Shown: one piece after another, positions 45,101 through 53,423 of the stretch
How positions within the stretch are numbered: position 1 is the first letter of the stretch
Layout: each line of letters starts with the position of its first letter
Assembly (NCBI GenBank): GCA_029339195.1
Contig: JAPTJF010000072.1
Coordinates: 118,966 to 182,965 of the forward strand
Direction of reading: 5' to 3'
DNA length: 64,000 nucleotides
Origin: Micractinium sp. NFX-FRZ
Taxonomy: Eukaryota; Chlorophyta; Trebouxiophyceae; Chlorellales; Chlorellaceae
The notes under the pieces: model-generated
Databases searched by the model: none
Told to the model about the DNA's origin: nothing
Seen by the model: only the letters and a program-made list of their open reading frames with translations
Program-made: the position numbers and the translations under genes

Positions 45101-48100
45101 TACACGTACTGCCTGCATGTCTGTGTGGGCCGCGTGCAATCGTCAAGCCTCAAGTCTAGGGGCCCTGCCCCGCTGTGCTGGGGGCAAGGAGGCGGGGAAG
45201 GCAGGAGGGGCAGGCTCCCGTGGCACCAGTGCCAGCGTGGCACCAGTATGGCACTGTACTGCCTACCTGGGGAGGAAGCGCTGCCTGCCCGCCTGCCTGC
45301 CTGGCCCGCCTGCCTGCTTGCTGTTGTGAGGCGTGCCCGCGCTCCTCGCAGCAAGGCATCCACTCACAAACAACCCATCTCGGTTGCAGGCGGCCTGCTG
45401 TCCAGCGGGGAGCGGCTCAGCGCAGACACAATCACCAAGGCGGGTCGAGGCCGCTGTGCTGCGCTGTGCTGCGCTGTGACGCGCTGCGCTGCGTGAAGGC
45501 TGCTGTGCTGTGCTGCGTCCTGCTGCGTCCTGCTGCGCTGCGTGAAGGCCGCTGTGCTGCGTCCTGCTGTGCTGTGCTGCGTCCTGCTGTGCTGCGTGAC
45601 GTTGTGGGTCAGCTGACTCGGGCTGGGCTGTGGTCAGTGCCAGCAAGGCGGGTATCTTGCCTGGCCTGGCCTGCCTTGACCTCATTGTGACCTACCGCTG
45701 CTTGCTTCCCGCCCATGTGCAGGTGGGCCAGGCGTTGCGGTCGGTGACCGTGGGGGCTGGCGACGACGAGGAGCTGCGCGCAGCTGCGGCCGCCGCCACC
45801 GGCGCCTTTGCCAAGCACTGCAGCCCGGAGGAGCTCAAGGGCACGCTGGAGGCGGGCCCCTTCTCCCCAGGCAGCGGCAAGCTGCCGGAGCGCATCGGCA
45901 ACGCGCAGGTGGGGCGGGTGGTTGTGTGTGTGGGTGGTATTTTCTTTTTGGTGTGTGTGTGCGTGTGTGGCCTCGTGCTTCTGGCAACTGGGTGTGCGTG
46001 TGGGTGAGACTGAAGCGGGAGTGTTGCGGGACGGGCGGGGGAGGGGGGGGGGGTGCTGCCTTGATGACGTCGGGCGGGCGGATCCATTCTCCCCGGGCAG
46101 CGGCAAGCTGTTGGAGTTCTCAAAGTGCATGTGATGATTTCGAGGTTTTTAGGGTTTTGGAAAGTATTTATCGGGCAATGGGATGTGGGGAAGGGTGCTG
46201 GAGGCGATGAGGCAGCACGCCCGCTGTGCTGTGCTCTGCTAAGCCCTGCTGTGCCATGCTGTTCGTACTGCGCAGGTGCTGGCGGCGATAGCGCAGCACG
46301 CGGCGGGGCGGCTGGAGGAGCAAGGGCTGCTGCCTCGCTTCGTGGGTGAGCGCTGAGCTGTCGCGTGCGCTGCCTCTGCCATAAACTGCACTGCACATAG
46401 GCCGGTTCCATGAGCCCCGTCGCACGGTGGGCGCCTCACACCCCGCCCTGCGCCTGTGCGCTGCATATTGAAGCCGTTGGGAAGGCGGCTCGCTATCCGT
46501 CCACAGTGGCATTGAAGGCAGCCTGCATCTCTTCTGCCTTTGATTCTACTCTCATATAACAATCCTATGCATTGCAGAGGCGATTGTCAAGGCGGCTCGC
46601 GACCCATCGGCAGACGTGAAGGCGGCGGCTGCCCGCGCCACCGGCCGCCTGCTGCTCGCTCAGATTGCAGAGGGTGCGCCTGCCCTCACATCAGCTTGTA
46701 CTTCTTGCTTGCCTGCCAGATGGCGGGCCGGCTGCTTCTGCTTGCCGGGGTTGCAGCCGCTGCAAGGGCCCGCCTTCCAGCCTGGCCTGCCGGCACAGCA
46801 GCCCATCTGGCCTGAGCGGCAACCTCATCGGGGGCAGCGCAGGCTGCCCTGGCAGCTCCGCCTTGCCACTGCCCCTGTGTTACCTGAGCGCAAGCGTCGG
46901 GCAGGTGGCGCACTGCATCTCACACAGCCCGCGCTCCCCCTGCCGTGCCTTCTGCCCTCCCGCCTGCTGCCGTCTGTGCAGGCGAGGGCGCGCCCCCGCA
47001 GTCGCTGCCGGCGCTGGTGTCCACTGTGCTTGCCCTGCTGGGGATGGACCAGGACTCAGGTAGGAGGTGCATGCTGTGCTGCGCTGCGCTGTGCTGCGTA
47101 GTGCTGTGCTGCGGGGTTGACGGTGCCGGCACGTTTGGGCGTGGATCCACACGAGGGCATGGGGCGCCGTCCTACCCCGCTGCCCCGCTGCCCCCCCTAC
47201 CTCCCTCCTCCACTCCACCAACTCCCCTCCGCTCCCCCCCCCTACACCCCTTGGACACGCTTCTGCCGCCTGCAGAGGTGCAGCGCACGATGCTGTCCGT
47301 ACTGCGCCGCGTGGCGCTGGCCTGCCCCAAGGCGCTGCCCCCCCATTGGAAGGAGCTGGTGCCCTCCATCTGCGCCATCGTCCAGGTGATATATCATGAT
47401 ATATTTGTAGGGCTGTAGTGTCCTCCTCTGATGTGTGCAGCGTCGCCTGGTCTGCACTGTTGCCTGGTTCTGCTAGCGACCGTTTGCCCTGCTGCAGCAC
47501 ACCCACCCAGAGGGGTGCTGGGGCCATGCCATGTGGGGGTGTGCCTGCCTGATGTCAGTGTGAAAAAAACTAACTGCAAGTGATTTAAAACTTCCGGCAT
47601 AGAAGTAAACAACCGGCTTTAATGGAATGTCCACAAAAAAAGGTGTATGTTTTCGAGTTCACACAAGAACTCCGAAAAAAGCAACATTTTTGGCTTCTGA
47701 CAACACTCTTGGTTTGTCAATAATCATTCCAGTCCCAAAAATATTATTTAATATTGTTGGGGACTTATGTGTAAAACAACACACTAAGAGATCTTCCACT
47801 AGTAGTAAACCTTTTTTCACCTCGACCAGTACCTCTCAGCATGCATGCCGTGTGTGCCTGCTTCCCCCGTGTACCAAAACCACATGCATGCCGTGTGTTG
47901 CCTCGTTTCATTGTGTGTCGGAACCTCTGGTGGGGTTCGGGACGAGGCCGACTGGTATGTCACTGTGGCCCTCCATCAGGCACTGAGGCTGGCATCATGC
48001 CTCTTGGCAAGGGTCAACGGGTGCACGCATCAAAGTGCTGTGCACCATCACACCTCTGTGGTGGCGTCACATGCAGGGCACCGCCGGGCCCGCCAAGGTG

Positions 48101-48971
48101 GCGTCACCCGGCCCATGCCGTGTCCTCGGCCACAAGCAGCACAAAGTGCACATCCAGCTGACCAATGGTGCACTGCTTTGCTGCACACATGCAGGGCACC
48201 GCTGGGCCCACCAAGGTGGCGGCCGAGCGCACGCTGGCCCGGGTCATGTCGCTTGACAAGGGGCTGGAGCCAGCGCTGGCGGTTGTGCCCTCATGCGGCC
48301 CCCTGGCGCGCACCATCATGCAGGTGGGTGGGCCATGAAGCCACGGCCCCAAGGTGCCTTGGTTGCTGTAGCTGTGCCAGTCTGGGAGGGGCGGGGGCCG
48401 GAGCCGGCACGGCAGTTGGCGGGTCCTGGCAGTCTGTGCCTGTGCCTGGCTGCTGGGCAATGGCGGGGAGGAGCTATGTTGTTACTGTGTGTGTGTGCGC
48501 TGGCATGCAAGTGGTACAATTTGCGGGTGGGTGGGGCGGCTGGGCCTCACGCTGCCAAAACCGGCAGCATGTGCCCGGGCTGCTCTTGAGCGCGGCTCGG
48601 TGTGGTGGGTCTTGCTGGGCGTGTGTGCCCGCTGGCGCCCGCATTTGTACACGGTACTGCCTGGTGTGCCTCTTCCACCGCGCTCCGGGCGGGGGCCCTG
48701 CCTGCACTGCCCCTCGTGGCACCTCCACTCTCATGCCGTGTGCCGCATGTGTTTCATGCAGAGCCACCTCCCTCTCCTGCCGTGTACCATCTCATTTGGG
48801 CTGCGGGACCACCCTCCCGTTGCCGCTCCCCACAGTGCGCCGCCTGGCCACCCCGACACTCTCCAATGCCTCCTCCCACCTCCCCCTTGTGTTCCGTGCC
48901 CCCTCCAGGAGACCTTCCTGCGCCGCCTCTCCAAGCTGCCAGTGGAGGAGGACGACGATGGGCTGCTGTGA
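21191..48971 (+). CDS. GCN1: Translational activator GCN1 (eIF2-alpha kinase activator)
   Basis: I joined 65 exons whose phases all agree, totalling 7,965 nt, or 2,654 aa; yeast and plant GCN1 are about 2,600-2,700 aa. The protein is a long array of HEAT repeats. Landmark motifs: KIYFTSPDKLSFEND near residue 740, GVAVVDSHGQGN, RRGAAFGLAGAVRGLGI, GALCSFECLSEKLGRLFEPY, AWRTKQGSIQLLGAMAHCAP, GDLKKRAGRIVGNLC (the eEF3-like core, about residues 1375-1900) and ITGPLIRIIGDRFPWQIKAA in the C-terminal third that binds the RWD domain of GCN2. GCN1 works on stalled or collided ribosomes with GCN20, passing uncharged-tRNA or collision signals to GCN2, which phosphorylates eIF2-alpha. The start ATG is the first in the opening exon, 371 bp from SmD2. 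Introns 21, 27, 55 and 58 are GC-AG. At least 30 exon-edge echoes lie in its introns. Confidence 0.96.
21671..21823. repeat. Two echoes of GCN1 exon 3
   Basis: The exon 3 opening, with CAGCGTGCAGTGCAGCGGCT, occurs at 21671-21713, again in altered form at 21777-21823, and as the real exon at 21885-21930. Following intron-like text (CTAGTCATATGCATC, CTAGCCACATGCGTC) is also shared, so whole about 110-bp units were duplicated. Confidence 0.85.
22062..22123. repeat. Echo of GCN1 exon 3 donor side
   Basis: It repeats 21940-22000 (coding for LKALAGGVV.NEKAKLKP) at about 75-80% identity, 122 bp downstream. The frame is intact but the GTG donor has become ATG. Confidence 0.85.
22287..22326. repeat. 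Echo of GCN1 exon 4 acceptor
   Basis: CAGGATGTGCGCGCATTGGT parallels CAGGAGGCGCAAGCGCTGGT at 22390, the real exon 4. The echo would read DVRALVGWASAI, matching EAQALVGWGAAI. Confidence 0.8.
22540..22726. repeat. Two echoes of GCN1 exon 4 donor side
   Basis: AAGAAGGCGGTGGTGCAGGT at 22559 and CTGGAGCTGCCGGAGCGCCA at 22698 both resemble the end of exon 4 (22455-22488, CTGCTGGAGTGCCAG). Neither keeps a GT donor. Confidence 0.7.
23463..23597. repeat. Two echoes of GCN1 exon 6 donor side
   Basis: GCGGCCAGCGAGGAGCAGGT at 23472 and a weaker copy at 23565 repeat the exon 6 end at 23370-23393. Intron text between them (TCATGCTTATG, GCCCGGCGCTGG) is also repeated, giving three units with about 105-bp period. 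Confidence 0.85.
23770..23900. repeat. GCC/GCT triplet expansion in GCN1 intron 7
   Basis: About 130 bp of GCC and GCT triplets with TGC interruptions. The frame is open from exon 7 through the tract, so retention of the intron would add more than 40 alanines before a stop near 24041. Confidence 0.9.
24782..24826. repeat. Echo of GCN1 exon 10 acceptor
   Basis: GCAGAGGGCAGGATCAAGGT is followed by a diverged copy of coding for AATERASL; the real exon begins at 24892. Spacing is about 109 bp and the decoy AG is intact. Confidence 0.85.
25329..25372. repeat. CCTG simple repeat in GCN1 intron 11
   Basis: Tandem GCCTGCCTGCC units form a pyrimidine-rich stretch before exon 12. Confidence 0.85.
29406..29554. 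repeat. Echoes of GCN1 exon 20 end and exon 21 start
   Basis: 29410-29452 resembles 29325-29360 (coding YHVLEIIPAY, donor side), and 29518-29552 repeats 29610-29640 (coding VQPLLRMLC, acceptor side). One intron thus carries both kinds of echo, each nearest its parent exon. Confidence 0.8.
30556..30666. repeat. Echoes of GCN1 exon 23 donor side
   Basis: GGAGACAGCCTGGCGGCGCG at 30574 repeats 30453-30478 with an intact GCAG/GTGAAT donor; a shorter remnant lies at 30649-30666. Confidence 0.85.
32399..32556. repeat. Two echoes of GCN1 exon 28 acceptor
   Basis: GCAGGCCTTCCAAGGCTGCC at 32399 and GCAGGCCCTCCAAGGCGACG at 32516 precede the real GCAGGCCCTCCAGGGCGACA at 32647. Spacing is about 117 and 131 bp; following intron text (CACTGCCGCTCAC) is also repeated. 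Confidence 0.88.
33231..33259. other. Perfect 10-bp hairpin in GCN1 intron 29
   Basis: AAGGACGGGA and TCCCGTCCTT are exact inverted repeats with a 9-nt loop. No tRNA cloverleaf surrounds them; a role is unknown. Confidence 0.6.
34174..34222. repeat. Echo of GCN1 exon 32 acceptor
   Basis: GCAGCTGCTGGGCGCCATGG with 25 further bases matches the real exon 32 edge 84 bp downstream nearly perfectly, then diverges. The frame stays open to a TGA near 34225. Confidence 0.88.
34496..34530. repeat. Echo of GCN1 exon 32 donor side
   Basis: CTCAACGAGGTGAGCCGCCG repeats CTGAACGAGGTGAGCCGGTG at 34390 with an intact GTGAGC donor and shared GTGTGTG text after it. Confidence 0.8.
35352..35405. repeat. Echo of GCN1 exon 35
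   Basis: CAGTGGACGCCCTCTCACTG and following bases repeat exon 35 (35466 onward, CAGTGGACGCCCCCTCCCTG); spacing is about 107 bp. Confidence 0.85.
35719..35763. repeat. Echo of GCN1 exon 36 acceptor side
   Basis: TCTGGCCGCATCGCGGGCAG and CCTGTGCACC parallel the coding for AGRIVGNLCT at 35846. The AG acceptor itself is not preserved here. Confidence 0.8.
36010..36060. repeat. Echo of GCN1 exon 36 donor side
   Basis: GACATGGCGCCCTGCGTGGC through CTCAAGGTACCC repeats 35894-35938 at about 90%; both frame and a GTACCC donor survive. Confidence 0.88.
36500..36560. repeat. Echo of GCN1 exon 37
   Basis: A diverged copy including GCCAAGG-like text and CATGGGCTCAAGG corresponds to 36310-36370 (EVRATAAKAMGSLVK). 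Confidence 0.65.
37971..38120. repeat. Two echoes of GCN1 exon 41 acceptor
   Basis: CAGGTGCTCTCCTGCATCCT at 37972 and CAGGTGCCCTCCCTGCATTC at 38078 precede the real CAGGTGCTGTCCTGCATTCT at 38282. Each continues into copies of coding for DGLA. Confidence 0.88.
38590..38662. repeat. Echo of GCN1 exon 41 donor side
   Basis: GTTGTCAGCAAGCACTGGCG through CTGCTGTTCCCCAAGGTGGG repeats 38425-38492 (VSNNWRIRQSSVELLGDLLFK). A donor is still present. Confidence 0.85.
38810..38850. repeat. Echo of GCN1 exon 42 acceptor
   Basis: GCGCAGGTGGCTGGCGCAAC resembles TTGCAGGTGGCGGGCACCAC at 38909; divergence grows after 30 bp. Confidence 0.7.
42343..42382. repeat. Echo of GCN1 exon 51 acceptor
   Basis: CAGTCCCTGGTGCCCCTGCT then GACAGAGGAGGAGGAG copies the real exon 154 bp downstream (SLVPLLTEDEEE). 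Confidence 0.9.
43889..43942. repeat. Echo of GCN1 exon 54 acceptor
   Basis: GCAGATCACCGCCCGCCTCA and following 30 bp match the real exon at 44009 at over 85%. The decoy reads ITARLICNFGDRFPC against ITGPLIRIIGDRFPW. Confidence 0.9.
44289..44338. repeat. Echo of GCN1 exon 55 acceptor
   Basis: GCAGCATGGCGGGCGCAGGC copies GCAGCAAGGCGGGCGCGGGC at 44392; translation MAGAGFKPTVPQLQ parallels KAGAGLKPFVPQLQ. Confidence 0.9.
44486..44690. repeat. CCTG/CCCG minisatellite in GCN1 GC-AG intron 55
   Basis: CCTGCCTGCCCGCC-type units are organised in a longer 68-bp direct repeat marked by TGCTTAACTACC at 44563 and 44631. Confidence 0.85.
46075..46116. repeat. Echo of GCN1 exon 59 interior
   Basis: TTCTCCCCGGGCAGCGGCAA and GCTG repeats 45862-45895 (PFSPGSGKLPE), about 215 bp downstream in the following intron. 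Confidence 0.8.
46483..46535. repeat. Echo of GCN1 exon 61
   Basis: AAGGCGGCTCGCTATCCGTC parallels AAGGCGGCTCGCGACCCATC at 46589; the copy is frame-broken. Confidence 0.8.
47560..47830. other. AT-rich island inside GCN1 intron 63
   Basis: About 270 bp of markedly AT-rich sequence (runs such as AAAATATTATTTAATATTG) stand out in GC-rich DNA. They sit in the 809-bp intron between exons 63 and 64, which also begins with a 16-bp palindrome ATATATCATGATATAT at 47389. Candidates are an inserted organelle fragment, a transposon remnant or viral DNA; I recognise no gene in it. Confidence 0.7.
48066..48100. repeat. Echo of GCN1 exon 64 acceptor
   Basis: GCAGGGCACCGCCGGGCCCG then CCAAGGTGGCG matches the real exon at 48191 (GTAGPTKVA); spacing about 121 bp. 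Confidence 0.9.
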
Positions 48972-50506
48972 GGGGGACGCTGGGCGGCAACCCGTACCAG
49001 CGGGGGGGCACATCCCCGCCCCATCCTGTTCCCGTGCACGCAGGGTCTGTTTGATGAACACACACAATGTGATGCAAGCAACACAGGGCACGTGTGGGTG
49101 TGTGCAGCAGGACGAGGCTGGGGCGGCCGCAGTGGGCATGGCATTGTCTGCAGCCGCTTCTGTGGCTGCTGCAGTACCACCTACTGTGGTGGCCAGGGCC
49201 ACCGGTTGCTTGCCACCGCGCCACGCCTGCCTGTAGACCCACTCTCCAGACCCCGCCCGCACTTCGTGCGCGGCATGGTTGTGGCACAACATACGCGCTG
49301 AGTGGGGTGGCTGCCGCATGGGCATGCGGTGCCACACGCGGCTTGCTGACACTGGGCAGCCAGGCGGGGAGGTGGGAGCCCACACCCGCGTCGCCCTACC
49401 GTCATGCGCGCGCGGCAGGCCATCTTGTACTGGAGGGTGCAGGAGGGGCGCGCTGGGTGTGTGTGGAGCGGGAGTGTTTGCACGGTGTTGCGCCACAGGG
49501 CACAACGATGAGTGGCAGGCAGCCCGGGCTCGGGACGTGTTGTGTGCAGGGCATAGGGCTGCCGGCACTGGCGGCACTGGTTGGTGTGAAGCAGTGTGTG
49601 ACTGGTACTGGCAGTAATGTCGTGAACCACCCATCCCTAGGGAAGGCATGCCTGGGAATTATCATCAGGTGCAACACCGGGATTAGATGTCGCTGGCATG
49701 AGAAGCCGTGCCGCCAACAGCTCGGACCAAAGGTTGGGACCCCTCCAGTATGTGGCCAGCTGGCTCCGGAGAACCACCAACCGATGTGTCCTGCGGTTTT
49801 GCGGCCACAGCCCACTCAACACCCAAGTTTTACAACTGGAGCAGGCTATAGAGCATGATTCTGCACAACCGAACGTAGAAGCAAGCAATTTTTCAAAAGA
49901 TGAACCGGCCATTTGGACCGGTGTCACCGGCAGGACCATGTAGGAAGTTGCTAGGTAGTACTTGACAGCCGGGTACGCTTGCGACTGTTTATCACTATTT
50001 GCTGGCCGCGTCAGCCCCACTGCACTACTTTTGCGCAACACAAGCACTCAGACACGCCCGCACACGCCCGAGCCGGTGAGGGAGTTCTCGCCGCGTGGGG
50101 CATGGGCCGCTCCTGTCGCCGGTGCACGTGTTGATCTGGCACAAGGTTGCTCAAATATGTGCCATGCGTGCAGGCGGCCGTCGTTTCAGCCCCGGCCGCG
50201 CCTTACGGTCTGCCACCTCCCCGAGGCGTCAGCTCACGCGCGTCCCGCGCTCTCCAAGAGGCCGCAAACCTTCCCCTGAGTGAGCTTGCGCCGGGCACGC
50301 ACGCCGGCTCGTGCCGCAGTGCTGTGCAAGGGTCCGCCGCTGGTGGTGGGGCACCGGCACCCCCGTCCCAGGCGGTGTCGTGCTACCCAAGCAACCCCAC
50401 TCACACATCAATGCCCTGCCCTACCTCTCTTCACTACAGGCTGGCCCGTGCAACGCTTGGAGCCAGCCCCCCAAACAGGAGTGCCACCCACAATCCACGC
50501 GCCATC
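48972..50506. other. Intergenic: GCN1 3' flank and upstream of orphan paralogue A
   Basis: About 1.5 kb without an exon I can support. The last part (an AG at 50439 before the start codon) could be a 5' UTR intron end of the next gene. Confidence 0.5.
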
Positions 50507-51614
50507 ATGGCCCCTCCAGCTGCGTACAAGCGGCGGCACGCGCCCAATAGCGCGCGCCGGACCTCCCTGCCCACCCGGCTCTCCGACTTCAGCAGTGACG
50601 CAGACCATGCCCCCTGCACGTCCGCCGGCGCCGCCCCTGGGACGCCGCCCTGCGGCCCTGCCCGCCCGCCCACCTGCCAGTGGCGGCCAGCCGCAACCAG
50701 CGGCACCAAGTGGGCGGCCCTGCTGCTGGCTGCAGAGGAGCTGAGCGGCAGCCTGCCCACGGCCGTCACAGCCGGTGAGCGGCGCTTGGGTGCCCCAGGG
50801 AAGCGCGTCTTGGGCTTGGGGGCTGCCCGCAGTGTGGGCGGCACGCATGCATGCAGCATTGGGCCAGCGGAGTGCCACCAAGGTGCATCATGAGGTAGGT
50901 CATTTGGAACCTTCCATCCTAGTGGCCGGAGGCCTCCTTAACCCGCCCCGCCCGCCGTTGCCCTGCCCTGACCCCCCACCCTGCCCTGCAGCCGTCGACA
51001 CCAAGCAGCGCGCCGCCGTGCCGCCTGCCGCATGCATGCAAATCGCGCGGGGGCCGCACACGGCAGCAGCACGAGTGCCCTGCCATCACACCAGCCCAGC
51101 CGGGGCTGCCGCCAGTTCCCGTGCGCCCGGCGTGAGCGGCACCAGCCTGAAGCTTGGAAGCACAAAGCCGCTGCACCACGTGCTGCGCCAGACCCCGCCG
51201 TCTGTGTGGGTGGGCAGCGGCAGCAGTTGTGTGCGGGAGGCGCAGACAGCCTTGCTGCGGCAGAAGCTTGCGGCAGTGGAAGCGGTGGGAGTCGGTGAGC
51301 TGGCGAGGGTGGCCACCCCGCCCGCCTCCTCCCCCCCAGTCGCCTGGCTCAGTCGCAGCAGCAGCAGCGAGGCCTCCACGTGGGGCGGCCGCGCGGCAGC
51401 AGCAGCAGCGGAGGCAGGCAGCGCAGCAGCCGTGTGCTCTCCCCTGCGCGCGCGCGCGAATGGCAGCAGCGGCAGCGGCAACGGCGGCGGCGGTGGCAGC
51501 AGTGGCCTGCGCCTGGCGGCAGTTGCCTGCCAGGTGGCAGGGCTGCTGGCTGGGCTGCCTGCAGAGGACCTTCTTGAGCTAGAACGCGCTCGCCGCTTCC
51601 TGGCGCAATTTTGA
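50507..51614 (+). CDS. Orphan family protein, paralogue A
   Basis: Two exons in phase: 50507-50774 and 50992-51614 (TGA), giving 296 aa. I do not recognise the family. The N-terminal 60 residues are basic and Ser/Pro-rich, then GTKWAALLLAAEELS stands out as a hydrophobic amphipathic helix. The middle is low-complexity Ser/Ala/Gly. The protein ends LPAEDLLELERARRFLAQF. Both the KWAALLLAA block and the C-terminal AED..xL..AR.FLA.F block recur in paralogue B 1.8 kb downstream, with a phase-1 intron just after the first block in both. No signal peptide or membrane segment. The arrangement, two short conserved ends and a disordered linker, suggests an adaptor or regulatory protein; this is inference. 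Confidence 0.7.
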
Positions 51615-53423
51615 GCCAGGGAAGGCTGTACCGGCACTACTGCTCCCGAGGGCGGGCCACCGCCCTCACTGCTACCTTTCCATGACACCAATTTGCCTCC
51701 CACTTCTGCCCTTGATTGACGGTGCAGCCACGCTAGCTGCGGCCTTCTGCATGCCCCGCATAGCCCACCTATTGTCACCCTTCACCGCCCCTCCATGCAC
51801 CCGCCTCAGCCCCGGGTGCGCACCCACCCTTCACTCCCGTCTCTTGCCGCCACCCCTCACTTTTCGGGGGCCCTGCAAAGGGCGTATGAACTCACTCCCC
51901 TTGAGCTCACATCGCCATGCTGTGTCCACAACCCAAGCACAACGCCACCCCTCTTGGCCCACCCCCCCCGGTGACCTGCACCAGCTCCATGCAGCCTGCC
52001 CGCCAAGTATGCTGTTACTGCCTTGCTTCCGCATCACGAGACATATGCCTATATACCCACTTTCTGCCGGCCCACGGACACAACCTGATGCCATGAACGC
52101 CCGCACCTGCACCTTCCTGCCTCTCCTCCTTGCACCGCCCTCACGGGGTTTGCTCTCACCCTGAAATGCATTTGGTGTGGCCCATGCTGTGCGCTGCTGG
52201 CGCCTGGGGCCCAGACTAGGCGGCCCCAACAGCCCCTCTGTGTAACAAACTCGCCCGCAGAAACGCCGGCCTCCCTGCTGGCTTCTTGCGCAAGGGGGCG
52301 GCTTGACCGGCGCACCCTGTGCCCCAGTCGGGGGCCGGTGACTGAGGGGCGGTGCAAGGCGGCAAGCGGCTTGAGAGGCCTTGAGTAGCGTTGACCAGAA
52401 GCCAGAAGTTCGCAAAGTGGTGTGCATGCACTGTGACGGAACCGGAATGGGCTAGACGAAGTGCTGCCATGGTGCCAGTCCACCTCCTGAGCCAGGCGAC
52501 GCGCCGTGGCGACACGCCGTACCGGCAGCTCCCACCCGTCGCTGCATATGCCCCGCTACATTCCTTTCCGGCTGCTCTCCGGACAGTGGTGTTGTCCGAT
52601 CCTGTCCATCCGGCCCCCGTGCCGCTCCTCAAAGCCCCTGAAGTTTACGGTGTTCGCCCATGGCCATGCGGGCGGAAGCTAGCTGACGTTGGCGCTGCGG
52701 TGGCGATGCATGCAGACGCCCCGGTAGGGCGCTTGCAGCGCTTGCATACCTCTGCTTTGTTCTTAGACACCCGGTAGGCCCACCATACACAGGACGCCCA
52801 GCGTCCCGAGGCGTTCCCAAACAAGCAAATCGCCACCCGGCCCTCCAGGCTCCCGCGCTTCGTCAACGAACGCTTACGCGCGATCTCCTGCTCGCATCCG
52901 GCAGGCTGCCCCGCGCCGCCCTCTGTTTTCAAGTGGAAGCGGCGACCGAGCGGAAGGAGCGCTCCTTCACTGCCCAGCCGCCCGCCGCCCGCCCGCGAAC
53001 ACCCTACACGAGAAACCCTGACCTCGGCAGTGCGACGGCCAGGCAAACACGCGAGAACAACACCTCCGGCCGCCACGCTGATGTCAACAGTACCGCCGCC
53101 GGGCAGCCGCCGGGTGTAGGGCGCCAAACTGGAAGGGCGCTGGGCAGGCCTTGTGGCGCCCTGCTCTTGCCACCGTAGAGCGCTTGGGCTGGGGGCTTCC
53201 TCATCTAGGCAACGCAGGCCGCCTGAGGCGCGCAAACAGGCGCTGCGCTGAGGGCACACACAGGACCGCGCCCTACGGTATCCAGCGCCCGGTACGCAGC
53301 AGGAGGCACATGCACCCACGCACCCCACATCCCACACCTCCCTCTCCTTTCAACCTTCCTTTCAAGCAACGCGCCTCTCCTGTCCCCCTTGTCCTCCGCT
53401 GCAGCCAGGCGCTCAGCCCCGCC
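51615..53423. other. Intergenic between the two orphan paralogues
   Basis: About 1.8 kb with 3' flank of A and promoter of B. A 230-codon antisense frame (53337-52645) is open but has no splice or composition support. An AG at 53405 before the B start may be a 5' UTR acceptor, as in A. Confidence 0.45.

Larger units (their letters stand above)
41001..48971 (+). other. GCN1: GCN1 exons 48-65 (GCN2-binding region and C-terminus)
   Basis: Exons: 41001-41130, 41355-41485, 41864-42007, 42499-42621, 43005-43133, 43396-43491, 44012-44100, 44396-44477, 44762-44834, 45011-45076, 45390-45439, 45723-45908, 46276-46345, 46578-46673, 46982-47059, 47276-47385, 48195-48323, 48909-48971. Donors after 44477 and 45439 are GC (GGAG/GCAAGC and CAAG/GCGGGT); the second is weak but the only in-phase choice. 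The region includes the part that contacts the GCN2 RWD domain in yeast. The protein ends in an acidic EEDDDGLL. Confidence 0.9.

Noticed and set aside
47627..47986. 119-codon frame across the AT-rich island
   Set aside because: It begins in the island and continues into GC-rich intron text, so it is not one functional unit; no motif seen.
52645..53337. 230-codon minus-strand frame between the orphan paralogues
   Set aside because: No motif and no neighbouring exon; high GC makes long chance frames common.
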